DNA of 64,000 nucleotides, from NCBI GenBank assembly GCA_004558805.1, contig SFDE01000015.1:1-64000 (forward strand), written 5' to 3'. The stretch comes from Faecalibacterium prausnitzii. GTDB lineage: Bacteria > Bacillota > Clostridia > Oscillospirales > Ruminococcaceae. The notes beneath the pieces are model-generated. The model saw only the letters and a list, made by a program, of their open reading frames with translations, did no database searches and was not told the origin of the DNA. Positions 7,913 through 14,667 of this stretch are shown here, piece after piece. Position numbers and translations under genes: made by a program. Numbering within the stretch: position 1 is the stretch's first letter; every line of letters starts with the position of its first letter.

Positions 7913-7958
7913 AAAACACCCCCTGCCCCGGTCTTTGCCCCGGAGCAGGGGGTGTTTT
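7913..7958. terminator. Bidirectional terminator between MFS and PH-domain genes
   Basis: A 14-bp perfect stem AAAACACCCCCTGC (7913-7926) / GCAGGGGGTGTTTT (7945-7958), so that a T-run follows the GC stem in both directions. Confidence 0.9.
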
Positions 7959-7964
7959 ATGCGG

Positions 7965-8342
7965 TCACAGGATGCAGCGGCTGATGGCGTTGGCGACCCG
8001 GAACAGATCCTCCTGCCCGATAAAGCCAAACTTTGTCTCATGTCCGTCCGCAAAGCAGATGGTCATCTCCGAAGTCTGCAGCGGGTCCCCGAAGCCTGCC
8101 GTCTTGATGCCAAAGTGCTGCACCTTGCGGTAGGGCAGCACAAAGATCTCCTGCTTTGTGCCGGTGACCCCCTGCATATCCACGGCGATGATCCGATGGG
8201 AGGTGAACACCACCTGATCCCGCACGGTTTTGTATGCCCCCACCACCTGCTCGCCGTCCAAAAGCAGCATGCGGGCGTTTTTGCAGACGTCCTTTTCCTG
8301 TATGCGCATAAGGTTCTGCATGGGCTTATCCCGGAAATCCAT
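7965..8342 (-). CDS. Bacterial PH-domain protein (bPH_1 type)
   Basis: A 125-residue cytosolic protein. After ~25 residues it shows the bacterial pleckstrin-homology pattern: GEQVVGAYKTVRDQVVFTSHRIIAVD, then GVTGTKQEIFVLPYRKV and an amphipathic C-terminal helix (the run is described by the RDQVVFT, HRIIAVD and LPYRKVQHF elements). Proteins of this type are common in Firmicutes, form ring oligomers in solved relatives and have no assigned biochemical role. A good AAGGAG precedes the ATG at 8342. Monocistronic with its own promoter. Confidence 0.82.
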   Translation of the reverse strand: MDFRDKPMQNLMRIQEKDVCKNARMLLLDGEQVVGAYKTVRDQVVFTSHRIIAVDMQGVTGTKQEIFVLPYRKVQHFGIKTAGFGDPLQTSEMTICFADGHETKFGFIGQEDLFRVANAISRCIL

Positions 8343-8376
8343 CCATCTGTTCTCCTTTCTGTAGTAAGCTGCCTTT

Positions 8377-8405
8377 ATTGTAGCATTCCCCCGGGGTTTT
8401 TACAA
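8377..8405 (-). promoter_or_regulatory. Promoter of the PH-domain gene
   Basis: Minus strand TTGTAA (8405-8400), 17-bp spacer, TACAAT (8382-8377) with an upstream TGC extension. Confidence 0.6.
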
Positions 8406-8437
8406 GGGTCTGCACTCTCGCCTTTTGCCGCCGGATG

Positions 8438-8446
8438 TGCTATACT
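8438..8446 (+). promoter_or_regulatory. Extended -10 promoter of the nucleoid-associated protein gene
   Basis: TGC-TATACT at 8438-8446 with no convincing -35 at 17 bp; the ATG follows 40 bases later. Confidence 0.45.
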
Positions 8447-8486
8447 ATCGCTCAGACAGACCATCATTGGGAAACGAGGTTAAACC

Positions 8487-9476
8487 ATGGAGATCATTAT
8501 TCATCAGGCGGTGCTGCATGTGCTGGACACCGCACTGGACGCTCCGGTGCTCAGCGGCAGCTGCATGGAGCTGACTGCCGAAAAGACCGCCTACCTGCAA
8601 TACCACATCGAAAAACTGCTGGCAAGTGACGAGATCCGGCAGTGCCGTCCCCTGCCGGACTCCGCCTTCAAAAATGAGCTGGAGCACAACGGCGATTTCA
8701 TCGACCTGTCCTGCCGCATTGCCGGAGTGCTCTTTGACTACATGCACGCCCACACCACCATTCCCGGCGCCGACCTGGCGGTAGTGGATTTTACCCGGGA
8801 CGGTGCTCCCTGGCTGGGCATCCTGAAGCTGAACTACAAAAACGGCTACACCCACTACACCGAGACGGTGGAGGGTGCCCCGGTAAACTCCATCATCCAG
8901 CAGCGCGCCTGCCTGCCCACCCAGAGCGGCAAGGTGGAAGAAGGAGCACTGGTGGACCTGTCCGATTACTCCATGCGGCTGCTGGAAAAGAAGTTTGACA
9001 TCGACGGGCACAAGGAGTTCTACCTGTCCACAGTGGTGTTCCAGTACACCACCGCCCAGCCGGAAAAGAAAAAGCTGCAGGCGATCCAGGAAGCCGCCGT
9101 GCAGGCGGTGCAGGAAAACTACACCGACCAGCCCCACGTAGAGGCACAGGTCGCCATGCTCATTGCCAATCAGGCGGCAGACAACGACAATCAGGTGTCG
9201 GTGGAACAGGTGCGCCGCCAGCTGCAGGAGGAGTATCCCCTTGCCGCCGTGCCCTTTGACGACTATGTGGAAAAGAGCGATGTGCCGGATCTTGCCCAGC
9301 AGCCGGTGACCGTGACCCCTGCCCGGATCCGCCGCATGGAGAGCCGCAGCATCCACACCGCCAACGGCATCGAGGTAAAGATCCCCACCGAGCTGCTGGG
9401 GTCCGAGTCGGAGGTGGAGTTTCTCCACGATGCAGACGGCAGCGTCTCCCTGTTGATCAAAAATGTGATCCTGTGA
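8487..9476 (+). CDS. Nucleoid-associated protein (NdpA/YejK-like, 37-kDa family)
   Basis: A 329-residue protein starting MEIIIHQAVLHVLD with the family's N-terminal pattern of short beta strands, the conserved LKLNYKNGYTHY segment (~residues 111-122) and NSIIQQRACLPTQSGKVEEGALVDL (~135-160), then a C-terminal domain after residue ~250. Members bind double-stranded DNA and associate with the nucleoid in E. coli; in Firmicutes the role is inferred only. The N-terminal half is well conserved; the acidic middle (residues 200-260) is variable. GAGG precedes the start by 9 bases. Monocistronic. Confidence 0.8.
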   Translation: MEIIIHQAVLHVLDTALDAPVLSGSCMELTAEKTAYLQYHIEKLLASDEIRQCRPLPDSAFKNELEHNGDFIDLSCRIAGVLFDYMHAHTTIPGADLAVVDFTRDGAPWLGILKLNYKNGYTHYTETVEGAPVNSIIQQRACLPTQSGKVEEGALVDLSDYSMRLLEKKFDIDGHKEFYLSTVVFQYTTAQPEKKKLQAIQEAAVQAVQENYTDQPHVEAQVAMLIANQAADNDNQVSVEQVRRQLQEEYPLAAVPFDDYVEKSDVPDLAQQPVTVTPARIRRMESRSIHTANGIEVKIPTELLGSESEVEFLHDADGSVSLLIKNVIL

Positions 9477-9503
9477 TCCAGAGCTGAAATCTTTTGACCC
9501 ATC

Positions 9504-9544
9504 CTGCATCCAGCCTTGCCAGATGCAGGGCTTTGTGTTATAGT
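9504..9544 (+). promoter_or_regulatory. Overlapping hairpin and promoter before the AEC permease
   Basis: CTGCATC (9504-9510) / GATGCAG (9522-9528) can form a weak terminator for the upstream gene. Inside it lies TTGCCA (9516-9521), followed at 17 bp by TATAGT (9539-9544), a plausible promoter for the permease. Confidence 0.55.
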
Positions 9545-9586
9545 CATGTTGTATTTTTTATAAGATACAAAAAAGGAGGATCATTT

Positions 9587-10513
9587 ATGGAACTCGCCCT
9601 TATTACTGCCCAACAGGTAGCGGTGCTGTTTTTGCTCATCGGCACCGGTGCGGTGGCGGCAAAGACCGGTGTTCTCAAGCCGGAAAGTAAGCAGGCACTG
9701 TCCAATCTGCTGGTGTACATCATCGTCCCCGCCATGATCATCAACTCCTACCGGATGGACTTCAGCATGGAGATCCTGCGCAACCTCCTTGCCGCCTTCG
9801 GCATGAGCATTCTGGCGATCTGCGCCGGCATGGTCATCACCCTGCTGCTCACCGCCCGACACAAGGACAGCCGCACCCCCATCTTTCGGTTTGCCTGCAT
9901 CTTTTCCAATGCGGCATACATGGGCTTTCCCCTGATCTCGGCACTGTTCGGCTCCGAGGGGCTGCTGTACGCCAGCGCCTATGTCACCGTGTTCAACCTT
10001 CTGCTGTGGACCGTAGGCTACGGCATTGTCAGCGGCAGCCCGGACCCCAGGGCGGTGGTCCACAGTCTGGTGCGCACCCCCATCCTGTACGCCATTCTGG
10101 TGGGACTTTGCATCTACCTGCTGCAGATCCCCCTGCCGGAGCTGGTGGTACAGCCGCTGCAGTTCCTTGCCAACGTCAACACTCCTCTTTCCATGCTCAT
10201 TTCCGGTATGCTCCTTGCCGCCGGAAATATGCGCAGCGTGGTGTGCAGAGGACACATCTGGAAGCTTTCTGCCGTCCGCATGGTGCTGATCCCGGCGGTG
10301 TGCATCCTTTTGTTTGCCCTGCTGGGCTTCCGGGGCACCGCCGCACAGGTGGTGCTGCTGCTGGAGTGCTGCCCTGCCGCCGCCATCACCTCCGTGTTTG
10401 CGGTACAGTTTGGGCACGATGAGGGCTTTGCCGCCGGCAGCGTGGTGCTCACCACCCTGCTGAGCATTGTGGTCCTGCCCTTGTGCGCACTGGTGATCAC
10501 CCTGGTGATGTGA
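9587..10513 (+). CDS. AEC family permease (auxin efflux carrier/malate permease type)
   Basis: A 308-residue integral membrane protein with ~10 helices in two five-helix halves. ATG 9587 sits 8 bases after AAAGGAGGA; an upstream ATG at 9494 has no ribosome site and overlaps the promoter. The N-terminal half carries NLLVYIIVPAMIINSYR and ACIFSNAAYMGFPLISALFG, the hallmark broken-helix regions of AEC transporters; the second half has ANVNTPLSMLISGMLLA (~205-220). Substrate is probably an organic anion such as malate or malonate, but this cannot be decided. Own promoter and a strong terminator make it monocistronic. Confidence 0.88.
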   Translation: MELALITAQQVAVLFLLIGTGAVAAKTGVLKPESKQALSNLLVYIIVPAMIINSYRMDFSMEILRNLLAAFGMSILAICAGMVITLLLTARHKDSRTPIFRFACIFSNAAYMGFPLISALFGSEGLLYASAYVTVFNLLLWTVGYGIVSGSPDPRAVVHSLVRTPILYAILVGLCIYLLQIPLPELVVQPLQFLANVNTPLSMLISGMLLAAGNMRSVVCRGHIWKLSAVRMVLIPAVCILLFALLGFRGTAAQVVLLLECCPAAAITSVFAVQFGHDEGFAAGSVVLTTLLSIVVLPLCALVITLVM

Positions 10514-10539
10514 TTTCCTCTGCCTCTATACAGAAAACC

Positions 10540-10582
10540 GGAGCTGTCCTGCATAATTGTGCAGGACAGCTCCTTTGTTTTT
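10540..10582 (+). terminator. Terminator of the AEC permease gene
   Basis: Perfect 14-bp stem GGAGCTGTCCTGCA (10540-10553) / TGCAGGACAGCTCC (10560-10573), then TTTGTTTTT. Confidence 0.92.
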
Positions 10583-10603
10583 GCCCGGAAACATCCGGAC
10601 AGC

Positions 10604-10642
10604 AAAAAAACCATCGTTTTTGCATTTCTGCATCAACGATGG
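10604..10642 (-). terminator. Terminator of the tRNA operon
   Basis: Minus strand stem CCATCGTT / AACGATGG (10642-10635 and 10618-10611) with an inner TGCA/TGCA helix, followed by seven Ts (10610-10604). Confidence 0.9.
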
Positions 10643-10650
10643 CTTTGTGT

Positions 10651-10726
10651 TGGAGCGGCCGACGAGGCTCGAACTCGCTACCTCCACCTTGGCAAGGTGG
10701 CGCTCTACCAGATGAGCTACGGCCGC
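10651..10726 (-). tRNA. tRNA-Gly (GCC), distal copy
   Basis: A 76-nt cloverleaf with acceptor GCGGCCG/CGGCCGC, anticodon stem CCACC/GGTGG around TTGCCAA, T-arm GTTCGAGCC and an encoded CCA. Last gene of a five-tRNA minus-strand operon and identical to the first gene of that operon. Confidence 0.96.
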
Positions 10727-10756
10727 ATACACGGCATAGCAGCTGCTACGCCGATT

Positions 10757-10832
10757 TGGTGCCTCCGATCGGAATCGAACCAATGACACGGGGATTTTCA
10801 GTCCCCTGCTCTACCGACTGAGCTACAGAGGC
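10757..10832 (-). tRNA. tRNA-Phe (GAA)
   Basis: A 76-nt cloverleaf with acceptor GCCTCTG/CGGAGGC, anticodon loop CTGAAAA, GTTCGATTC T-arm and encoded CCA. Fourth tRNA of the operon. Confidence 0.96.
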
Positions 10833-10918
10833 ATACTTGGTGCATTTACCCCTGCACCCGTCATTTCTGACGCCCTGAAAACAAGTTTCAAAGTAGGTGA
10901 AAGCTCTCGCTTTCCTGA

Positions 10919-10995
10919 TGGCGACCCGGATCGGGCTCGAACCGACGACCCCCAGCGTGACAGGCTGGTGCTCTAACCAACTGAGCTACCGGGCC
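10919..10995 (-). tRNA. tRNA-Asp (GTC)
   Basis: A 77-nt cloverleaf with acceptor GGCCCGG/CCGGGTC, anticodon loop CTGTCAC and encoded CCA. Third tRNA; it is separated from tRNA-Phe by 86 bp. Confidence 0.96.
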
Positions 10996-10999
10996 AAAA

Positions 11000-11075
11000 T
11001 GGTGGAAGTTAACGGGCTCGAACCGCTGACCCTCTGCTTGTAAGGCAGATGCTCTCCCAGCTGAGCTAAACTTCC
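11000..11075 (-). tRNA. tRNA-Val (TAC)
   Basis: A 76-nt cloverleaf with acceptor GGAAGTT/AACTTCC, anticodon loop CTTACAA and encoded CCA. Only four bases separate it from tRNA-Asp. Confidence 0.96.
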
Positions 11076-11082
11076 ACACAAA

Positions 11083-11158
11083 TGGAGCGGCCGACGAGGC
11101 TCGAACTCGCTACCTCCACCTTGGCAAGGTGGCGCTCTACCAGATGAGCTACGGCCGC
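11083..11158 (-). tRNA. tRNA-Gly (GCC), promoter-proximal copy
   Basis: Identical over all 76 bases to the copy at 10651-10726. First tRNA behind the promoter at 11203-11231; seven bases before tRNA-Val. Confidence 0.96.
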
Positions 11159-11202
11159 ATATCCTTTGTGTCCGTGCCGGTTGTTTACCGGCGACGCTGA
11201 TT

Positions 11203-11231
11203 ATTATACCGCAGCAAAGGGCAGTTGTCAA
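11203..11231 (-). promoter_or_regulatory. Consensus promoter of the tRNA operon
   Basis: Minus strand TTGACA (11231-11226), exactly 17 bp, TATAAT (11208-11203): a perfect housekeeping sigma-factor promoter ~40 bp upstream of tRNA-Gly. Confidence 0.92.
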
Positions 11232-11433
11232 CCACAAATTTGCATTTTTCTGGATTTTCTGTTTTTTTGCCCTCCGGCGGCGCAAAATCACCGGATATCG
11301 CTTCTATTTTGCATCTGTTCCTCCCGGTCTGCCCCGGCCGCCCCTGTGCGCTGCGGCTGTGCACCCCATCTCCCGCCGCCGGGGTGAGTCCGGAGAACGG
11401 TCCCCGCTCCGGAAGCAAGGGTCGGTGCAGTGC

Positions 11434-11462
11434 TTGTTTCCCGCACACTTTTATGGTATAGT
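11434..11462 (+). promoter_or_regulatory. Promoter of the Mrp-type ATPase gene
   Basis: TTGTTT (11434-11439), 17-bp spacer, TATAGT (11457-11462), ~95 bases before the chosen ATG. Confidence 0.6.
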
Positions 11463-11559
11463 AAAAGACGGTCAGGGCGGCTGTGCAAACCGCCTTTTAT
11501 TTTAAGCAAGGAGGAAGCACACGGCGGAAATCGACCCTTATGCTGTGTGCGTAAAGAGA

Positions 11560-12390
11560 ATGAGCGAAGAATGCACCCATGACTGCTCCAATTGCAGTGC
11601 AGCCTGTTCTTCCCGCGACGCCGCGCCTCAGCACGACGCCCCCAATCCCAACAGCAGTGTAAAAAAGGTCATCGGCGTCGTTTCCGGTAAGGGCGGCGTG
11701 GGCAAGAGCATGACCAGTGCCCTGCTTGCCTGCGCCATGGCACGCCGCGGCTACCACTGCGGCATTCTGGACGCAGACATTACCGGTCCGTCCATCCCCA
11801 AGCTCTTTGGCATCCATGGTCGTGCCATGGCAGACGACAAGGGCTGCTGGCCCATCCAGAGCCGCATGGGCATTGATGTCATGAGCATCAACCTGCTGGT
11901 GGAAAACGAAGAGGACCCCGTTGTGTGGCGTGGTCCGGTGATCGCCGGTGCCGTCAAGCAGTTCTGGACCGATGTGGTCTGGAAGGACGTGGACTTCCTG
12001 TTCGTGGATATGCCCCCGGGCACCGGTGACGTGCCCCTAACCGTGTTCCAGAGCCTGCCGGTGGACGGCATCGTGGTGGTGGCAAGCCCCCAGGAGCTGG
12101 TGAGCATGATCGTGGCAAAGGCCGTGAATATGGCAGAGATGATGAAGGTGCCCATGCTGGGCATCGTGGAGAACATGAGCTACATCGTCTGCCCCGACTG
12201 CGGCAAGCACATCAATGTGTTTGGCAACAGCCACGTGGACGAGGTGGCAGCAAAGCATCACCTGCCGGTGCTTGCCAAGTGCCCCATCGACCCCAAGCTG
12301 GCGGAGCTTTCGGATGCCGGCATGATCGAGACCTACGGCGGCGAATTCCTGGAAGGTGCTGCCGACGCCTGCGAGAAGCTGCTGAAATAA
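11560..12390 (+). CDS. Mrp/NBP35 family P-loop ATPase, iron-sulfur carrier
   Basis: A 276-residue protein of the SIMIBI ATPase family that carries Fe-S clusters to apoproteins. The N-terminus is cysteine-rich (CTHDC, CSNCSAAC in the first ~22 residues), as in NBP35-type members. The deviant Walker A GKGGVGKSMTS follows at ~residue 43, with DADITGPSIPKLFG, FVDMPPGTGD and the C-terminal cluster ligands CPDC (~206-209). ATG 11560 has only a weak AAAGAGA in front, while an excellent AAGGAGG at 11508-11514 has no in-frame start at normal distance; GTG 11545 is an alternative. Monocistronic between a promoter and a terminator. Confidence 0.9.
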   Translation: MSEECTHDCSNCSAACSSRDAAPQHDAPNPNSSVKKVIGVVSGKGGVGKSMTSALLACAMARRGYHCGILDADITGPSIPKLFGIHGRAMADDKGCWPIQSRMGIDVMSINLLVENEEDPVVWRGPVIAGAVKQFWTDVVWKDVDFLFVDMPPGTGDVPLTVFQSLPVDGIVVVASPQELVSMIVAKAVNMAEMMKVPMLGIVENMSYIVCPDCGKHINVFGNSHVDEVAAKHHLPVLAKCPIDPKLAELSDAGMIETYGGEFLEGAADACEKLLK

Positions 12391-12398
12391 TTTTACGG

Positions 12399-12428
12399 GA
12401 CTGCTGCACGGCTGTGCGGCAGTCTTTT
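12399..12428 (+). terminator. Terminator of the Mrp gene
   Basis: GACTGCTGCAC (12399-12409) / GTGCGGCAGTC (12413-12423), one wobble pair, then TTTTT. Confidence 0.88.
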
Positions 12429-12598
12429 TATTATGCCCGGGACGGAGGATACCGCCGGGGCGGGTTTTGCCCGATAAAGATAGTCTTTTCTGCTTTAAAA
12501 AACAAGGTTCCGGGCAATATTTTGCTTGTATTTTTCGTTTTGTGAAGCTGCTTCAACTTTTCTTCTGTTTTTTTGAAACATTTTCTGCTTTTCTGCTA

Positions 12599-12627
12599 TT
12601 GTCAAACCTGCCGGAAACCTTTATAAT
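12599..12627 (+). promoter_or_regulatory. Promoter of gdhA
   Basis: TTGTCA (12599-12604), 17 bp, TATAAT (12622-12627). Transcription would start near 12634, leaving a leader of about 150 nt. Confidence 0.75.
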
Positions 12628-12633
12628 AATAAA

Positions 12634-12786
12634 GCGTAAGTGGTACGGCGCAACGCCGGTCCGCCTGTGTAAGAAGGAAAGCCGAAAGCGTCCCCAGCCT
12701 TTTAACGGACATGCCTGCTACAGGGCAGGCGGGGCGGTCTCGATTTTCAAAATCTATAGAGAAAATGGGAAAAGGAGTATTCTACT
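12634..12786 (+). promoter_or_regulatory. Structured gdhA 5' leader
   Basis: The leader can fold CGGCG-CAA-CGCCG (12646-12658), a long-range GTCCG/CGGAC helix (12659-12663 with 12706-12710) enclosing a GAAA-containing purine-rich stretch, and GCCTG/CAGGC (12713-12717 with 12726-12730). The ribosome site AAAGGAG is at its end. I could not match it to a riboswitch class I know; no U-run terminator is visible, so any control would act on translation or stability. Confidence 0.35.
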
Positions 12787-14139
12787 ATGCTGACCAATGA
12801 ATACCTGAAGCGCGTGTACGAAGGTCTGGAGAAGCGCAACGGCAATGAGCCGGAGTTCCTGCAGGCTGTGCGGGAGGTGCTGGAGAGCATCCAGCCCGTG
12901 GTGGAAAAGCACCCCGAGTACGAGAAGGCTGGTCTTATCGAGCGTCTGGTGGAGCCGGAGCGCATCATCAGCTTCCGTGTGCCTTGGGTGGACGATGCAG
13001 GCAAGGTGCAGGTGAACCGCGGCTACCGTGTGCAGTTCAACAGCGCCATCGGACCCTACAAGGGCGGTCTGCGCTTCCATCCCTCTGTCAACCAGGGCAT
13101 CCTGAAGTTCCTGGGCTTTGAGCAGATCTTCAAGAACAGCCTCACCACCCTGCCCATGGGCGGCGGCAAGGGCGGCTCCGACTTTGACCCCCACGGCAAG
13201 AGCGACATGGAAGTCATGCGCTTCTGCCAGAGCTTCATGACCGAGCTGTACCGCCACATCGGTCAGTTCGTGGACTGCCCCGCCGGTGATATCGGTGTCG
13301 GCGGTCGTGAAGTGGGCTATATGTTCGGTCAGTACAAGCGCCTGACCAACAGCTTCCAGGGCGGTATGCTCACCGGCAAGGGACTCACCTTCGGCGGCTC
13401 TCTGGCTCGTACCGAGGCTACCGGCTACGGTCTGTGCTACTTCACCGCCGAGGCTCTGAAGTGCATGCGCAACGACAGCTTTGCCGGCAAGACCGTGGTG
13501 ATCTCCGGCTCCGGCAACGTGGCTATCTACGCCTGCGAAAAGGCTACCCAGCTGGGTGCCAAGGTGGTTACCATGTCCGACTCCAACGGCTACGTCTACG
13601 ACCCCAACGGCATCGACCTGGCCTACGTCAAGGACCTGAAGGAAGTCCGCCGCGGTCGCATCAAGGAGTACGCCGAGACCCACGAGGGTGCTACCTATGT
13701 GGCGGACTGCACCAAGGTCTGGACTGTCCCCTGCGACATCGCCCTGCCCTGCGCTACCCAGAACGAGATCAACAAGGAGTCTGCTGAGGCTCTGGTAAAG
13801 GGCGGCTGCACCGTGGTGTGCGAGGGTGCCAATATGCCCAGCACTCCCGAGGCAATTGAGGTCTACCTGTCCAACGGCATCCTGTACGGACCTGCCAAGG
13901 CTTCCAATGCAGGCGGCGTGGCAACCTCCGGTCTGGAGATGAGCCAGAACTCCGAGCGTCTGAGCTGGACCTTTGAGGAAGTGGATGCCAAGCTGAAGGG
14001 CATCATGGAGGGCATCTTCCACGCTTCTTACGACGCCTCTGTTGCCGCCGGTTCCGAGGGCAACCTGATGGTGGGCGCAAACTGCGCCGGCTTCCTGAAG
14101 GTGGCTACCGCCATGATGGCACAGGGCATCACCTACTAA
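12787..14139 (+). CDS. gdhA: Glutamate dehydrogenase, hexameric (probably NADP-dependent)
   Basis: A 450-residue enzyme interconverting 2-oxoglutarate plus ammonia with glutamate. Motifs: NSAIGPYKGGLRFHPSV (substrate lysines, ~82-98), the catalytic-lysine segment LPMGGGKGGSDFDP (~120-133), CPAGDIGVGGREVGYM and the Rossmann region SGSGNVAIYACEK (~240-252). Length and motif spacing match the small hexameric bacterial class. NADP preference is inferred from overall type, not from a decisive residue. It stands alone behind a strong promoter with a long leader, 500 bp before the gltBD operon, so both ammonia-assimilation routes are adjacent. Confidence 0.96.
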   Translation: MLTNEYLKRVYEGLEKRNGNEPEFLQAVREVLESIQPVVEKHPEYEKAGLIERLVEPERIISFRVPWVDDAGKVQVNRGYRVQFNSAIGPYKGGLRFHPSVNQGILKFLGFEQIFKNSLTTLPMGGGKGGSDFDPHGKSDMEVMRFCQSFMTELYRHIGQFVDCPAGDIGVGGREVGYMFGQYKRLTNSFQGGMLTGKGLTFGGSLARTEATGYGLCYFTAEALKCMRNDSFAGKTVVISGSGNVAIYACEKATQLGAKVVTMSDSNGYVYDPNGIDLAYVKDLKEVRRGRIKEYAETHEGATYVADCTKVWTVPCDIALPCATQNEINKESAEALVKGGCTVVCEGANMPSTPEAIEVYLSNGILYGPAKASNAGGVATSGLEMSQNSERLSWTFEEVDAKLKGIMEGIFHASYDASVAAGSEGNLMVGANCAGFLKVATAMMAQGITY

Positions 14140-14158
14140 AAATAAACCGGTTCCTTCT

Positions 14159-14195
14159 GGGGCTGCTGCACGGACTGTGCGGCAGCCCCTTTTTT
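14159..14195 (+). terminator. Terminator of gdhA
   Basis: GGGGCTGCTGCAC / GTGCGGCAGCCCC (14159-14171 and 14177-14189) followed by TTTTTT. It is nearly the same hairpin as that behind the Mrp gene. Confidence 0.92.
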
Positions 14196-14236
14196 GCTGC
14201 GCCGCCATCCTTTGTATTGACAGAAAAGTGGTCTGT

Positions 14237-14353
14237 ATGGCAAAGCTGACGGTTTCCACTGAAGCCTTCCCCATTGCGCAGGTAAAACCGGCACAGGAAC
14301 TGGTGATCCGGCTGCTGAAGCACTGCGTTCCAAGCCCACCGGCATATTTTTAA
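14237..14353 (+). pseudogene. 38-codon ORF, possible enzyme stub
   Basis: ATG 14237 to TAA 14353 encodes MAKLTVSTEAFPIA followed by an unrelated-looking Lys/Leu/Pro tail. The first 14 residues resemble the N-terminus of dipeptide epimerases of the enolase superfamily, recalled from family patterns. There is no ribosome-binding site. It may be a remnant of a deleted gene between gdhA and gltB, or chance. The surrounding 14.2-14.5 kb gap holds nothing else I can identify. Confidence 0.2.
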
Positions 14354-14513
14354 ATGTTCCCTGCCGCCCCTGACACCCGCTGTCCTTCAAGGCAGCCGGA
14401 TGCGGCGGTTTTGTGTTTCTCCATCGCACACAGAGACCACTTTGGGGCATACTTCAAGACGTTTCGCACAGAATGGGGTGCAAAGGTCCTTTTATATTTG
14501 GTGCAGCTGTCAC

Positions 14514-14541
14514 TTGAAGATTTTTCAGCGTCCGGTATAAT
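14514..14541 (+). promoter_or_regulatory. Promoter of gltBD
   Basis: TTGAAG (14514-14519), 16-bp spacer, TATAAT (14536-14541). The transcript would begin near 14548. Confidence 0.7.
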
Positions 14542-14549
14542 AATGCTAT

Positions 14550-14610
14550 GGAACAAAGGCGTTCCGCAAAGGGTTATTTCTGCCCTTTGCGGGGCGTCTT
14601 TTTGTTTTTC
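14550..14610 (+). promoter_or_regulatory. Terminator hairpin in the gltB leader (candidate attenuator)
   Basis: CCGCAAAGGG (14564-14573) / CCCTTTGCGG (14583-14592) is followed by CGTCTTTTTGTTTTT, a classical intrinsic terminator, yet it lies between the promoter and the gltB start. GGAAC (14550-14554) can instead pair with GTTCC (14561-14565), which overlaps the 5' arm of the terminator, giving a possible mutually exclusive fold. Confidence 0.65.
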
Positions 14611-14667
14611 CCGGCTGCGGAGGGTGCCGCACCGGCAAGGAATACTGTCAAAAGGATGGGAAAGTCT

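Noticed and set aside
12634..12786. c-di-GMP (GEMM) or c-di-AMP riboswitch before gdhA
   Set aside because: The conserved core sequences of these classes were not found; kept only as unassigned structure.
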